NCBI RefSeq assembly: GCF_963678635.1
Contig: NC_087065.1
Span: forward strand, 57,066,754 to 57,130,753
Source: Symsagittifera roscoffensis
Lineage: Eukaryota > Xenacoelomorpha > Acoela > Convolutidae
Length of the DNA stretch: 64,000 nt
Direction: 5' to 3'
Positions 19,995-30,313 of the stretch are shown here, piece by piece. A model generated the notes under the pieces. It saw nothing but the letters and a program-made list of their open reading frames with translations. It had not been told where the DNA came from and searched no databases. Numbering within the stretch: position 1 is the stretch's first letter; the number at the start of each line of letters is the position of its first letter. The position numbers and the translations under genes were made by a program.

Positions 19995-20312
19995 TCACAT
20001 TTTTGAAAAGTGGTTGGGTTTTCCGCAATTCTTACAAGTTTTGCCCAGTGCCGAACAGTTTTTTAGATGTCCCTGGTCAAATGATCCTCCGCATCTATAA
20101 CATGGTTTTGTTTTTCCATTAGAGTTTCTGTCGTTATTTTGTCGTTTATTTGCTTCCCTCTTATTTTGTTGATTTTTTGTGTTTCCTGTTGAGTTCCTGG
20201 CAGCCATCACTGGTTCTTGTTTTATACTCACACCAGAGTTGTAGTTGTTGCCCGTTCCTACTGTTGCTGCTGCATTTGTCTCAAATGTTTCAAATGTCAG
20301 TGTATCCTGCAA
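19995..20312 (-). pseudogene. Element B nucleocapsid part of Gag
   Basis: Two zinc knuckles are visible near the end: CYRCGGSFDQGHLKNC and CKNCGKPNHFSKM. The final Cys of the second knuckle is replaced by the TGA stop at 19995-19997, most simply a Cys codon changed to a stop. Upstream is an Asn/Gln/Lys-rich basic stretch typical of a nucleocapsid. Confidence 0.78.
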
Positions 20313-20573
20313 CGTCTATTTTTTTTCGAAACAAATAGGTCACGAACTATCTCACTTTCCAGTGTTCCAAGTTCTGATCTGACAGCTTGCGCAGTTAACG
20401 CTGCGTGGAATGATTCCAGCGATTCCCCGGACTCTTGCATTCGTGTGAGCAATTTATCTTTTTCTTAAGTCACGCACTTTACTTTTTGAAACGAGACCGA
20501 TGCTAGCTCTGTAATTTCCCTGAACGACATTTGGAAATTTCAGCGTGTGGATTTTCTGCAAAAACCTTTTCTT

Positions 20574-20933
20574 TCATTCAGTTCCTAGAGAGAGGAATAA
20601 TCTGGTTACAAGCTTTTTCTGTAAATCATTATAAAAAACATTGTGGCCAGCCCTTGGGCCACGTGTTCTTCTCTCTTCTTTCTCCAGCATAACTCGATCT
20701 CTTGCTAGCTTATCTCTAAGATTTCTGGCTGTCGTCGCAGCTTCATTTTCTCCCTCTCGTTGCGTTTCTGGTCGTGGAGGTGGTTCTTTTAAGATGTCTT
20801 TTGGTTCTTCCAACATAACTTCCGCGTTTACATTTTCTTTTACAGTTACTGCCATTAGGAATTGCTCGAACCAGATTTTAAATTGCCACGGTGGGTTCAA
20901 ACTTGCTGACGCCCAAAATACGGGTTTTCCCAT
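20574..20933 (-). pseudogene. Element B Gag N-terminal part
   Basis: The ORF starts MGKPVFWASASLNPPWQF, with a W-x-F-K-I-W-F-E-Q-F-L pattern (an early capsid helix in related Gag proteins), then a proline/glutamate-rich and Arg-rich region. It ends early. The remaining capsid (about 20313-20573) is out of frame. Confidence 0.6.
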
Positions 20934-20954
20934 ATCAGTACGATTGTCCTGAGC

Positions 20955-20977
20955 TGCGAATCCTGCTGGCTGCGCTA
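20955..20977 (-). promoter_or_regulatory. Element B primer-binding site, tRNA-Ser-like
   Basis: The minus strand reads TAGCGCAGCCAGCAGGATTC directly beside the 5' LTR. Apart from the second base (A for G), it has the form TGGCGCAG...GGATTC used by Ty3/gypsy elements primed with tRNA-Ser. Confidence 0.65.
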
Positions 20978-21234
20978 TGTGATATCCTATACGGTATCTT
21001 GTTAGAAAACTAGTGATAATTCAAGAATGTATTCTTTGTAGCTTGAATTATTTGTTTTCTCTGTCTATTTTAATAGTCACTGAGAGTGATACAGCAGATT
21101 CAAACTCTGAGCTCTCAGCTGCGTACAATGTCTCTGAACGCGTGACCTTGGACACATCATAATAATAATAATTGATACCACTGAAGGTTATTATTACATC
21201 ATGCGATTACTGCTATTACAGTAGCAGTATGACA
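20978..21234 (-). repeat. Element B 5' LTR
   Basis: 257 bp, TGTGATATCC...GTATGACA. It differs from the left LTR by a few indels and about ten substitutions (for example TTGTTAGAAAAC against TTGTTGGAAAAC). Confidence 0.88.
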
Positions 21235-21499
21235 TGGAAAACAAATGACTGGCGATGTTTTTTTTGGGTATTTTTCAAGTTTTAGGACAATTTTGTCCGG
21301 GACACAAATGTCTGGACTCGACATTTATTTACTTCCATCCGAACCTTACGTATAACTAATTATATCAATTAAAAAAGCGTTTCAACAAATTGGTTTTGCT
21401 GCCTTAAGTTTCATTTCATTCTAACTTAAATTGATTTATTGAAAGACAATCGTACAGAAATAAAAAAAAAATTATTCGAAATTTCAACAAATTGCACCT

Positions 21500-21690
21500 G
21501 CCAAATTTTTTCTGCGCGCGCTCCCCCTTTAAATTAGTATATATTGGCGCCAAAGGCGCCGTTAGAAAAAGTTTAACGTCGGTCAGCCAAAAATGGATAT
21601 CTCAAAATAGTACAAAGGGGGGACCCTTTGGGTCGGCAGGGGGTTAAGTTCCTGAGAAGAGAGCGTCCCCCGCCTAAATACGCCCCTGCA
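21500..21690. mobile_element. Terminal-inverted-repeat element (family T), partial copy
   Basis: It shares with 1220-1380 the blocks AATTAGTA(C/T)ATATTGG(T/C)GCCAAAGG, GGTCAGCC and AAAATGGAT. It ends TACGCCCCTG, the inverse of the family's CAGGGGCG start. The rest of the interval 21235-22210 shows no gene. Confidence 0.6.
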
Positions 21691-22210
21691 TCTACGTATC
21701 GTACATAAATCGGTAGACTAGGCAATTAAGCCCGTCCTTAAAATTTTCTGGAAAGTTTATATTTTCCTTAAACTTTGAAAATACCAATAAATTATCTTGA
21801 GATAATTTATTCAACTATATAAGTCATATCGGGTCAATGCGTAAATATTTTTTCCATTTTTGAATATTTTTGATTGTGGTGGTTTTTTGACGGAATATGT
21901 TTGATTGGGGTGTTTTTTTTATTCAGTCAATTTTCGAATTCACAACTAAGCATTTTTGACAAATTTTTTTTATACCATACGAAAGATATTGTTGTCTTGT
22001 ACTCAAACTTGAAAAGATTTTTCAGTTGCAATCATTTTTTGGTAAAAATACGGGCATTTGAAAATTGCTAATTTGTTCAATTTGGGATGATTAACGCACA
22101 AAATTATGCGTTTCTCTGACACGTGTCAGCGGCGAAATAAGGTTTCCTAATTGAATTGAGCAATTTAGCCACAGCCAACACTTTAAAAAAATGATAGCCT
22201 TTGTAAGTTA

Positions 22211-22410
22211 NNNNNNNNNNNNNNNNNNNNNNNNNNNNNNNNNNNNNNNNNNNNNNNNNNNNNNNNNNNNNNNNNNNNNNNNNNNNNNNNNNNNNNNNNN
22301 NNNNNNNNNNNNNNNNNNNNNNNNNNNNNNNNNNNNNNNNNNNNNNNNNNNNNNNNNNNNNNNNNNNNNNNNNNNNNNNNNNNNNNNNNNNNNNNNNNNN
22401 NNNNNNNNNN
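22211..22410. other. Assembly gap of 200 N
   Basis: A round-number run of N. The sequences on either side need not be contiguous or correctly spaced. It lies near the 3' end of element C1 and may hide its LTR. Confidence 0.99.
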
Positions 22411-22463
22411 CTGATTTTGTGAATGTTGGTTAGCAATTTTTGAAAGTGTTCTATTGATTTTTT

Positions 22464-23100
22464 CTAATGGGAAGATTTATGTTTATTGTAGTATTCTTCA
22501 ATGAAAAGAATTAAAAGGATTGTTGCTAAGGCGAATGTGACTATTGCCTTTTTTACATGTTTGCACATTGTCAGTATGAGGGATGATAAAAATATGATGA
22601 AAATTAAAAATAGTAAAAAAATATCTGTTCTGCTAAAAATTGTTCGTATCATTCAAATAGACTTTGGATTATCGTACCTGTGAATATGATCAATGATTTG
22701 GGAAAGTTGGAGATATATTTCAAATAGAGAGTAGAAAATTTTAAAAAATGTTGCAAAAAATTATTAAAATGATTATAAAAGCTTCAAAAGTATCAAATAG
22801 AAATATGAATAAAAGTTTGAATAGTATGAAAATGTTTACGAAAAGAGTGAAAATTGTATTTTTAAAGATATTGACTAATCGAGAGAAGAGCATTTAAGAA
22901 ATGATTTCTTTGTCGAATATTTTTTGTTGTTTGAGGCGAGATTCAAGTGTGGTCGGGTTATTTATTGGTTTTTTGACAAGTGGGTTGAGTTTTGTGAAAA
23001 ATTGTTGGGGGCTATTTTTATGGTGTTTGGGAGGTCTTCTTTGCTTTATTTTTATTTGTCGGGTGATCTGGGGTATTTTTTGAAATATTTGTACTTTAGG
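22464..23100 (-). pseudogene. Hydrophobic ORF remnants downstream of C1 integrase
   Basis: Base composition (T- and G-rich on the plus strand) continues that of element C. On the minus strand, 22464-22652 encodes a 62-residue piece with two hydrophobic segments (IFLLFLIFIIFLSSLILTM, and TFALATILLILFI). Just upstream, about 22748-22888, is another very hydrophobic stretch (TLFVNIFILFKLLFIFLF), preceded by a charged stretch. The placement between integrase and the 3' end would suit an envelope-like or other membrane ORF. AT-rich DNA easily encodes hydrophobic runs, so I hold this loosely. Confidence 0.3.
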
Positions 23101-23689
23101 TTAAATGATTATGGTCCTTTTTTACTTTAAGCTAATTTGTTATTTTTGGTTGGAGGGTTTTTGAGGTCTGAGTTGGGAAAGTATTGTTGATCTTTGCATT
23201 ATTAGATAGGGGAGGATTGTAATATTATGGTGGTGTTTATTTTAATTGTCAAGTTTTAGCGAGTTGCTTATTTTTGACCTGGAGCTTGTAAAGTTATAGT
23301 TATAGATATGCCTGGAGTTTAATATCTTTCGGTTTATAGGTTGGTTTTAAAGATATTGAAGGTAAAGAATTTAAGTGAATCCTATTAGCTGAATCTGAAC
23401 TAGAATTTTTGTGTGTTTGTCAAAATGTTATTTTGAAAAATGAAAGTTCAAAATGATCCAGAGGATGAATGTTTTATAATTTTTACGTAGTTGATTTCTA
23501 AGTCGTGATGATTCTCTATGTTTTGATTTTTCTACTTGTTCTTGTGGTAGAATTTTTTCTATCATTTTCCTTTTTTTTTCTTTCCTTTTGTATTATTTTT
23601 GGGTCTGGAATTTTTGTATTGTTTTGAGATATGGTTTGTTTCTGAATTTGATCTTTATGATGAACGTTGTGTTGTTCATCTATTTGTTT

Positions 23690-25114
23690 TTCTGTATGGT
23701 TTTGAATAATTTTCAAACCTGTGAAAGAACATAATTGAGTTTATTCGCGTAGCAAGGTATTCTTTCGGGTAGTAGGGCAATAGGTTGTTACGATGTTAAA
23801 CAATTTCTTTTTTGGTTGAATCTGTGAGTTTGTACGTTACGTCAGTGGGTTTGGCAATAATTTGGTATGGTCCTTTTCGAAGGGGTTGTAATTTTTTAGA
23901 TATTCCTTTTTATGTAATAAAGTTAGGTATTAAAACAAATGTTCCAATTTTTAAATCTGTGGCTGGTGTAAAGCGTGAATTAATTTGGTCGTTAATATTT
24001 TGCCTTTGTAACAATTTCTTTGTTACTTTTTTGTAAATTTCATTGTGTTTTTTATCTCTATTTAAAATCCATTCGGTGTGTGTGCTAATTTAAGAATTTG
24101 TGGGTGATGAAAATGATCTTCATCGTGCGTGTGTAAAGGTAGGTTATAACAAATTGAGTGTTTATTTGGTTGGCAATAACCTTGTGCATTTTTATGGGAA
24201 TTTGCTGTAAACATAATTGGTTTACGTGGCTTTTGATTAAACACCATTTCGTATGGTGACATTCCTAAATTTGTCGTGATTTGTGAATTGTATGCTAAGG
24301 GAAAAAATTTTACATCTGCTGACCATTCTGTGTATTTTGTATCATTTCCATTTATGATACATCTAAGATATTCTTGTAGTGAACGGTTCATACCTTCGAC
24401 TAAACCTTTTGTCCAAGGTGCCTGAGATGTACGTGGTTTATGTTTGATGTTGTATAAGTGGCATAGTGTGATGATTTCATTATTTATGAATTCTGTACCG
24501 TTGTCTGTAACTAAGATTTCGGGTTTTCCGAATTTAGCTATCCAATGTTCATAAAGTGTTGTGTAAGCATAATAAGCATTACAATTTGGTACTGGGTTGA
24601 GTGCTACATAATGTGTGAATGCGTCAACAATAACTATAATATAGGAGTTTCCTTCAGAGGATGGTGAAATTGGTCCTTTTGGATCGAATGAAATGCGGTG
24701 GTTAAAATATAAACTCTTTCCTTTAAAATCTTGTTTTTGTGCTATTTGTTTTTGATTGGGATAAGGTTTTTTCAATTGACATATTATACAATCATTGCAT
24801 AATACTTTTATCCAAACTGGTGCATTAGGGAAATAAAAATTTTGAGTAAAGTTTGAGTATGTTTTTTCTGATCCGGAGTGTCCTTTAGTATTTTGTGTAT
24901 GTGAGATATTAAAAGCTGTTAATATCATACTTAAAGAAAGACAAGTAACTTTGGAATCATTGAATTGATATTCTAAAAGATCTGTATTTTCATCAATTGC
25001 TGTGTTGTTAAATTTTCGGAAATATCGGAGAAGTGTTTTATTTCCTAAAATTGTGGTATCTGCTTTTACGGGCTTAGTTTTGTATTTGTGCCATGATTTT
25101 AATTGTCTAATCAC
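23690..25114 (-). CDS. Element C1 integrase with C-terminal GPY/F module
   Basis: The open frame 24062-25114 has an H-x-H / C-x2-C region (H-T-Q-N-T-K-G-H then CNDCIICQLKK) and a complete DDE triad: FDPKGP, VTDNGTEF and KGLVEGMNRSL. It ends at residue 350. In an adjacent frame from about 24060 to 23690 the minus strand continues with a basic region and the module LRKGPYQIIAKP-T-D-V-T-Y, the GPY/F module that follows the core in many Ty3/gypsy integrases. One frameshift near 24060 separates the two. Integrase inserts the element's cDNA into chromosomes. This is the only copy of it in the C cluster with the full triad. Confidence 0.85.
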
Positions 25115-25379
25115 TGGGTTAAGATTTTGATATTGTTTTAAAAATTCAAGTGTAATTTTGTCTGTTGGGGGAAGAAAAATATTGTCAATTTCTAGTTTTG
25201 ATAAAGGAATTGTGTCAAGTGGGTCATGAAGGTCAAAACTTGGTTGATTGTGTATTTCAAATCCTTTGTTTGTGGTCCTGATAAATTTATTTTATCGGTT
25301 AAATTTTCTTTTTCGATTAATGGAAAAGGGTCTTTTTTATGCGAGTATTGTTTTATTCTTTTGTGTTGAGTGTTATTTT

Positions 25380-26183
25380 TTATCCATTGTGAGTATGGAA
25401 TTGGTTTAAAAGTTGATGGCCTAGTAAGTCAACTTCGTAGTGATTATTCTGGCAATCTAAGTAGATTGGTAAATGTTGTAGGTTATTTATCTGTGATTGA
25501 TCAATATCAGTCTTTACTGCATATTTGCATTCTAGTCGGGGTGATGTTTCATCTTTTGCGAGATAAAATTTAATATTTTGTGGTGTTTCAATTGTAGTTT
25601 TTCGTGTAAGTAGTTCAGGTGGCGTATTTCTACTTAATGTATCTGGTAATGCAAGGTTTTTTCGTGCTGTCCAAACTATATGTAAGTTTGGAAATTTCAT
25701 TAGTATTAGTTGAAATCTATAAACTCTATGATTTGGATTTGACTTTTGTGTAAAAAGAAAAATAATTGGTTTATGATCTGTGAATAAAACTGTTGGATGT
25801 TTTGATCCAAGTATCAGAAATTCATATTCTGTAAGTGTATAAATTATAGCTGTGTATTCTCTCATTAGAGTTGAGAGTCGTAGCTCTGCCTGAGTGAATA
25901 ATCGTGAATTTGCTGATATAAGGTTCATTTTATTTGTTCCACTATGTGATTGTAGCAATGCTGCGCCGATGCCAAAATTTGAAGCATCGCACATTGCATA
26001 GAATGGTTGATTTGGATCTGGAATTGTATTTGAAATTTGTTCAGTAAAAAATTTTTTAATTTCTTCAAATCGTGTTTGATGTTCAGTGGTCCATTCAAAA
26101 TTATTTTGTTGTCTGAGGATATTATAGAAGGGTCTTAAGTATAATTGCATTTTGTAGACATATTTACTTAAGAAATTTAACAT
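25380..26183 (-). CDS. Element C1 RNase H domain
   Basis: The frame starts in the RT thumb region (MLNFLSKYVYKMQLYL) and holds RNase H motifs: CDASNFGIGAAL (Asp), MREYTAIIY (Glu), LFTDHKPI (Asp) and LALPDTLSR (Asp). It is joined to RT through a run of ten T on the plus strand near 26202. A one-base length difference there accounts for the RT frame ending just before this one begins. It stops at 25380 after a one-base deletion relative to copy C2. Confidence 0.85.
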   Translation of the reverse strand: MLNFLSKYVYKMQLYLRPFYNILRQQNNFEWTTEHQTRFEEIKKFFTEQISNTIPDPNQPFYAMCDASNFGIGAALLQSHSGTNKMNLISANSRLFTQAELRLSTLMREYTAIIYTLTEYEFLILGSKHPTVLFTDHKPIIFLFTQKSNPNHRVYRFQLILMKFPNLHIVWTARKNLALPDTLSRNTPPELLTRKTTIETPQNIKFYLAKDETSPRLECKYAVKTDIDQSQINNLQHLPIYLDCQNNHYEVDLLGHQLLNQFHTHNG

Positions 26184-27808
26184 TCCAAGAAATTCTTGGA
26201 TTTTTTTTTTGTTGGCTGAAGTTTTTGAATAGCATCAATGCGTGATTTTAATAGAGTGATAGTGTTTTGTTCAATATTATGTCCTAAAAATTTAACGCGT
26301 GTTAGAAAGAAGTGTGATTTATCGGGGGCTGCTTTCAGATTTTCGTTCTGAAGTATCTTATGGTATTGTTCTAAAACTGTAAACATTTCTTCTTTGGTTT
26401 GTGATTGCATAAAAACATCATTTAAATATGTGATTGCATTTTTCTTGAGTATTAGTAGTCTAAAAATTTTACTCATAAAAGCTGAAAAAGCTGCTGGTCC
26501 TATGGATATTCCATAGAATAAGCGATTAAATTCATATTGTTGATTACCAATAACAAATTGGGTTAAACGTCGTGATTGTTCATCTAGTGGCATTTGATTA
26601 TAAGCACTATTCATATCGGCGGTTGTGAAATATTTACCGTTTATTTTTGTCAATATAACTTGTATTGGTTCAATAGGCCAATTGCATTTTGATTTGTCAA
26701 TTAGTGAATTGAGATATCTAGCGTCTAAAACTATTTTTAGTGATTCACCTTTTGCTAGGATGATAACAGGGTTAATGAAGGTGTTTCCTTTTGGTTGTTC
26801 TTCTTTATTTACTGGTGAGATAATTTCGTATTGTTCTAAAATGTCAAGTAATCTATTTACCTTGTCATGTAAGTGTATCGGTACTTTACTTGCTCTTTGT
26901 TTTTTGAAAACTGCGTCAGGTTTTAACGGAAGGTGTAGTGATGAACTAATTTTTCCAACGTCAAATTTTGGTGTTGCATAAACTGATTTATATTTTAACA
27001 GTTGTTTTGCTAACTTATCAAATTCAATTTGTGTAATTTGTGAATGTTCAAAATTAAACATTGTTAAAAATGTTTGTTGCTCTTTTGCGTAATTTGTTAT
27101 ATCGAATGTTAGTATAAAATATGGTGTTTTTGTGAAGTAATCTGTGCTTCTTTTTTCGTTACTTATTATATTAATTATGGATAATTCTTCGTCAAGAATT
27201 GTTGATTGGCAAATATCTAATAGTTTGAGTATATTATTAACGCGGTAGGCTACTTCATTTATAGGTGATATTGTAGCATTGGTTTCACAATATCCTAAAA
27301 ATCCTAAGGGTAATGTTACTTGATATGGTGTATTGTTATACTCGTGTAATGAAATGATGTCGGAATTCGTGTTTTTTGAATATTTTATGGATGAGATCGT
27401 AATTTTGAAAAATTTGTGAATTGGTTTAAATTCAAAGTCTGACATGAAAAGTTGTTGTTTATTTTGACTTTTGTTATACTTGTGGACTTGTTTTATTGAA
27501 AAATTATATATATTTTCTGATAGTGGTTTCAGATGTTTCCGTTGTTGATTGTATATGGGGTAAAGTTTTGAGAAAAATGGTGGTTGTTTGTTTAATCTTT
27601 GGAAAAATGTTAGGGCTGTGTTTTTTGTTTTTGTGTATTTATCTTTTATTTGTATCTTACTTTTTAAGATGTTGATTGTTGGTATATATTTAGAGATGAA
27701 TGGTATGCCAATGATATTGTGCTTAATTTCCGTAATATGAAATATTTGTTTAAATGGTTTGTTTAAAATTTTGTTTTTTTCCATTGTTCTCGTGGGGAGA
27801 AGAAACAA
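26177..27808 (-). CDS. Element C1 reverse transcriptase (YLND active site)
   Basis: The 543-codon frame covers a long N-terminal extension and the RT palm: KIVLDARYLNSL, FTTADMNSAYNQMPL (first catalytic Asp), FYGISIGPAAF and AITYLNDVFMQ. The last corresponds to the Y-x-D-D box, but the first Asp is Asn (AAT). Motif D/E follows (FFLTRVKFLGHNI). The frame has no ATG at its start. The homologous frame in C2 starts MEKSNYFF and lies in the -1 frame relative to protease. RT synthesises the cDNA, but this copy is probably catalytically dead. Confidence 0.88.
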   Translation of the reverse strand: MFLLPTRTMEKNKILNKPFKQIFHITEIKHNIIGIPFISKYIPTINILKSKIQIKDKYTKTKNTALTFFQRLNKQPPFFSKLYPIYNQQRKHLKPLSENIYNFSIKQVHKYNKSQNKQQLFMSDFEFKPIHKFFKITISSIKYSKNTNSDIISLHEYNNTPYQVTLPLGFLGYCETNATISPINEVAYRVNNILKLLDICQSTILDEELSIINIISNEKRSTDYFTKTPYFILTFDITNYAKEQQTFLTMFNFEHSQITQIEFDKLAKQLLKYKSVYATPKFDVGKISSSLHLPLKPDAVFKKQRASKVPIHLHDKVNRLLDILEQYEIISPVNKEEQPKGNTFINPVIILAKGESLKIVLDARYLNSLIDKSKCNWPIEPIQVILTKINGKYFTTADMNSAYNQMPLDEQSRRLTQFVIGNQQYEFNRLFYGISIGPAAFSAFMSKIFRLLILKKNAITYLNDVFMQSQTKEEMFTVLEQYHKILQNENLKAAPDKSHFFLTRVKFLGHNIEQNTITLLKSRIDAIQKLQPTKKKSKNFLEC

Positions 27809-27879
27809 TTGGATTTTTCCATAATTTACTAATGTTGATCCTTGTGCTGTTGCTAATTTACTAGAGGTTTCAAGAGGTG

Positions 27880-29307
27880 TTAAATTGGATGTATTGTTTT
27901 GGTTTTATTCCATGTGGGAATTTTAATTATATTTGATTCTGCTCCTGAGTCAATTAAAACATCAATTTCAAAATCTGGTGGTTGAAATTCTTTATTTTTT
28001 GGGCTTTCTAAGAGAAATGGAATTGTCCAAATTTTTTCTCTCGGTTGTTCTTTTTGTATATTTTGATAAATATGTTTTGTGTTTGAGCATTGTGTTTCGT
28101 CTTTTTTATCGGGTTTAATTACCGTGTTAATTTCGTTTACTTCTTGTGTAGTTTGTGTATTATCAATGGGTCCAATATAGTAATTGTGGAGGAGTTCCAA
28201 TTGGTTTTCATATATATGTGAAGTGAAAAGTGGTTCATATATGATAGGTTCATAGTCGTTTTCGAATGTTATCATATTTACTGAGATGGTATTTTCTGTA
28301 TCACTTTCTGTATCTGATGATTCACAATGTATATGATTTAGTTGTATTTCGTGACTTTCTGTGTCATCAATACCTGGAGGGTCTGAAGTTGTTTCTTCAT
28401 TTGTTTGCACTTGATTAATGTGTCTTTGATGTTTTGGTGTGCTACTTCTGTATCGTTGTCTAGAGTCAGGGTAACGGTTATTATTCCTATGTGGTGACTG
28501 GGAATAATTTCTGTATCGATTATTGTAACTTGAGTTTCGATTTTGTGAATAATTTCGTGATCTATTTTGGTAATTATCATTTGATCTGTGATAATTTGAT
28601 CTAATAAATGAATTATTCCTTGATCTATTATTTGGATAATTCTGGTTTCGATTATTTGAATAACTTCTATTTCTATTATGTGAATAGTTTCTATTTCTAT
28701 TGTACGATGAATTTCGTGATTGATTATTGAAATAGTGTCCATTCTTTGGGTTTGATTGGGAACTGGATCCAGAAACAAATTGTGTTGTATTGGATTTTGA
28801 TCGTGAATAGTTATTTTGGTTATTTTGGCTATTCGATCGATTTTATCTGTTTTGTGAGGAATTTCGTGTATTTCCTCGTTCGGGTGATCTACCTCTATAA
28901 CTTGAATTATATGGTGATTGGTTTCTTGTGTAATTTGAGTTGCTTGGAAGTGGTTTTCCTGAACTGTTATTACTATATATATTTTTGTTTGGTAGATTCT
29001 GGTCTTTTTTCATGTATCGATAGAACGATTTATTTGGTTCTTTGTGCTTTTGAGGTTTATTCTGACTGTCTTGTTGTTTTTGTCTACATTCGGAAATACT
29101 GTGTCCGTATCGTCGGCAATAATTACACCATTTTTTGAAAGATGGTTTGCCTTTAAAATTTGGGTTTCTTTCATAGATGTTTAGTATTTCAGTATTTTTT
29201 TCAATCAGTTCTGTATCTGGTTCTTGTACGTTATTTATATGTGTAATTTTTGTTTCAATCCGATTAACATATTGTAGTTTTAGATTTTCTGTTTCTTCGA
29301 GTTTCAT
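27880..29307 (-). CDS. Element C1 nucleocapsid, Asn/Arg/Ser-rich tail and protease
   Basis: One reading frame covers a zinc knuckle CNYCRRYGHSISEC (C-x2-C-x4-H-x4-C) at about residue 61, a Ser/Arg/Asn/Tyr-rich low-complexity stretch, an acidic region, and a retropepsin start VLIDSGAESNIIKIP near the end. One stop (TAA, 28843-28845) breaks it. The copies C2/C3 have TAT there, so it is a recent nonsense change. The Arg-rich repeats would bind RNA. The protease would cut Gag-Pol. Only the N-terminal active-site loop of the protease is clear before the frame ends. Confidence 0.8.
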
Positions 29308-29343
29308 TGTGATTTCGGCTTGTTCTAGATTATCTACTAATTT

Positions 29344-30313
29344 TCAAAAATCTAAGTCTGGTTCTCGAATTGAGGAAGGATGAGATGCTCTCTTTTTTAT
29401 AGCTATTTTCCTTAATTGAGGTGTTAAGGTCATCATTAAAATTTCTGTCATTTTTGTGTTTTTATAGTCATGTGTATTAAGTGAATATGCTTTTCGAACT
29501 AGTGTTTCGATACGTACTGCTAATTGTTTAATTGTTTCATTTGGTAGTCTACGTATTTCGTTACATAAAACTCTTTGGTGTTGTTTATTTTTTTCAGAAT
29601 CAAACTTTTTTGACAATTCTTGTGTGAATCTTTTCCAGTCTGATTTTATTTCTATGGGTAATACTGAAAACCATTTTTTAGCTGCGCCATAATGTTGTTT
29701 GTATTAACGCTGTGCGTCTATGTATCCAATTTTGATGTAGTGGCGTATTCATTGGTTCAGGTCCTATATTTAAAATTAAGTTTGCTGTTACTGCATTTAG
29801 ATAATCTTCTACAGAATATTCAGGATCTGTTCCTGTGAATACCATCAGTGGTTTATTGGATGTTATTGATGATCCACCCATGAGGTATGGATTCATTGTC
29901 ATCTGTAGTGATTCTGCAGCATTTGGCATTTGTGAAAAATTTGAAAGTTGATTTTTCGTTATTTCGTGTTGTTGAAGGTAATATGGAAGCGGTATTTCAT
30001 TTTGCATTTGAGTTGGTTGATAAGTATGTAGTAACATGGGGTTTTGTGGTTGTATTGGTTGAAAAGATTGTGCATTAAATGGATTTTGTATATGCGTTTG
30101 TTGTGGGTTTTGTATATCTGTTGGGTTTTGTGGGTAAATTTTCATATTTTGAGATGGTTGAGTTTGTCGCGGTCTTTGTGTGCGATATTCTTTAGTGTAT
30201 GGTGCAAAAATATCTGGTTGGTGATAATCATCTTCTTCAGATGATAAATAGTTTGTAATATATGAGGTATGTTGTTTATTTTTTATTTTGTTGAAAGAAT
30301 GGGTAATTTTCAC
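29344..30313 (-). CDS. Element C1 capsid region of Gag
   Basis: 30313-29678 has a Gln/Pro-rich leader, then PLMVFTGTDPEYSVEDYLN and HQNWIHRRTALIQTTL, a Ty3/gypsy capsid N-terminal pattern. After a frameshift, 29616-29344 has the capsid C-terminal part (RVLCNEIRRLPNETIKQLA). The first frame opens near 30348 without any ATG and overlaps the upstream ORF by about 70 nt in the +1 frame. The second ends at a TGA (29341-29343) also present in C2 and C3, after which the same frame continues into the nucleocapsid. Confidence 0.8.

Larger units (their letters stand above)
14313..21234 (-). mobile_element. Decayed Ty3/gypsy LTR retrotransposon (element B)
   Basis: LTRs at 14313-14573 and 20978-21234 (TGTGATATCC...GTATGACA) are more than 90% alike and flank minus-strand gag, protease, RT, RNase H and integrase remnants in that order. 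A tRNA-Ser-like primer site abuts the 5' LTR. Stops and frameshifts occur in every domain. The flanks (GGGGA against TGGAA) do not form a convincing target duplication. The LTRs have diverged more than those of the BEL element, so B is older. Confidence 0.88.

Noticed and set aside
22104-22436. ORFs spanning the N gap
   Set aside because: They consist mostly of unknown residues.
28338-28778. Long Ile/Glu/His-rich ORF on the minus strand (also at 42230-42670)
   Set aside because: It is the other reading frame of the Arg/Ser/Asn-rich nucleocapsid tail. Repeated AT-rich codons keep it free of stops. Listed as a possible frame switch, not as a gene.
28746-29138. Plus-strand ORF of 130 codons, Tyr/Cys/Phe-rich
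   Set aside because: Antisense shadow of the nucleocapsid region. The same shadow appears over C2 and C3, and it has no features of a protein.
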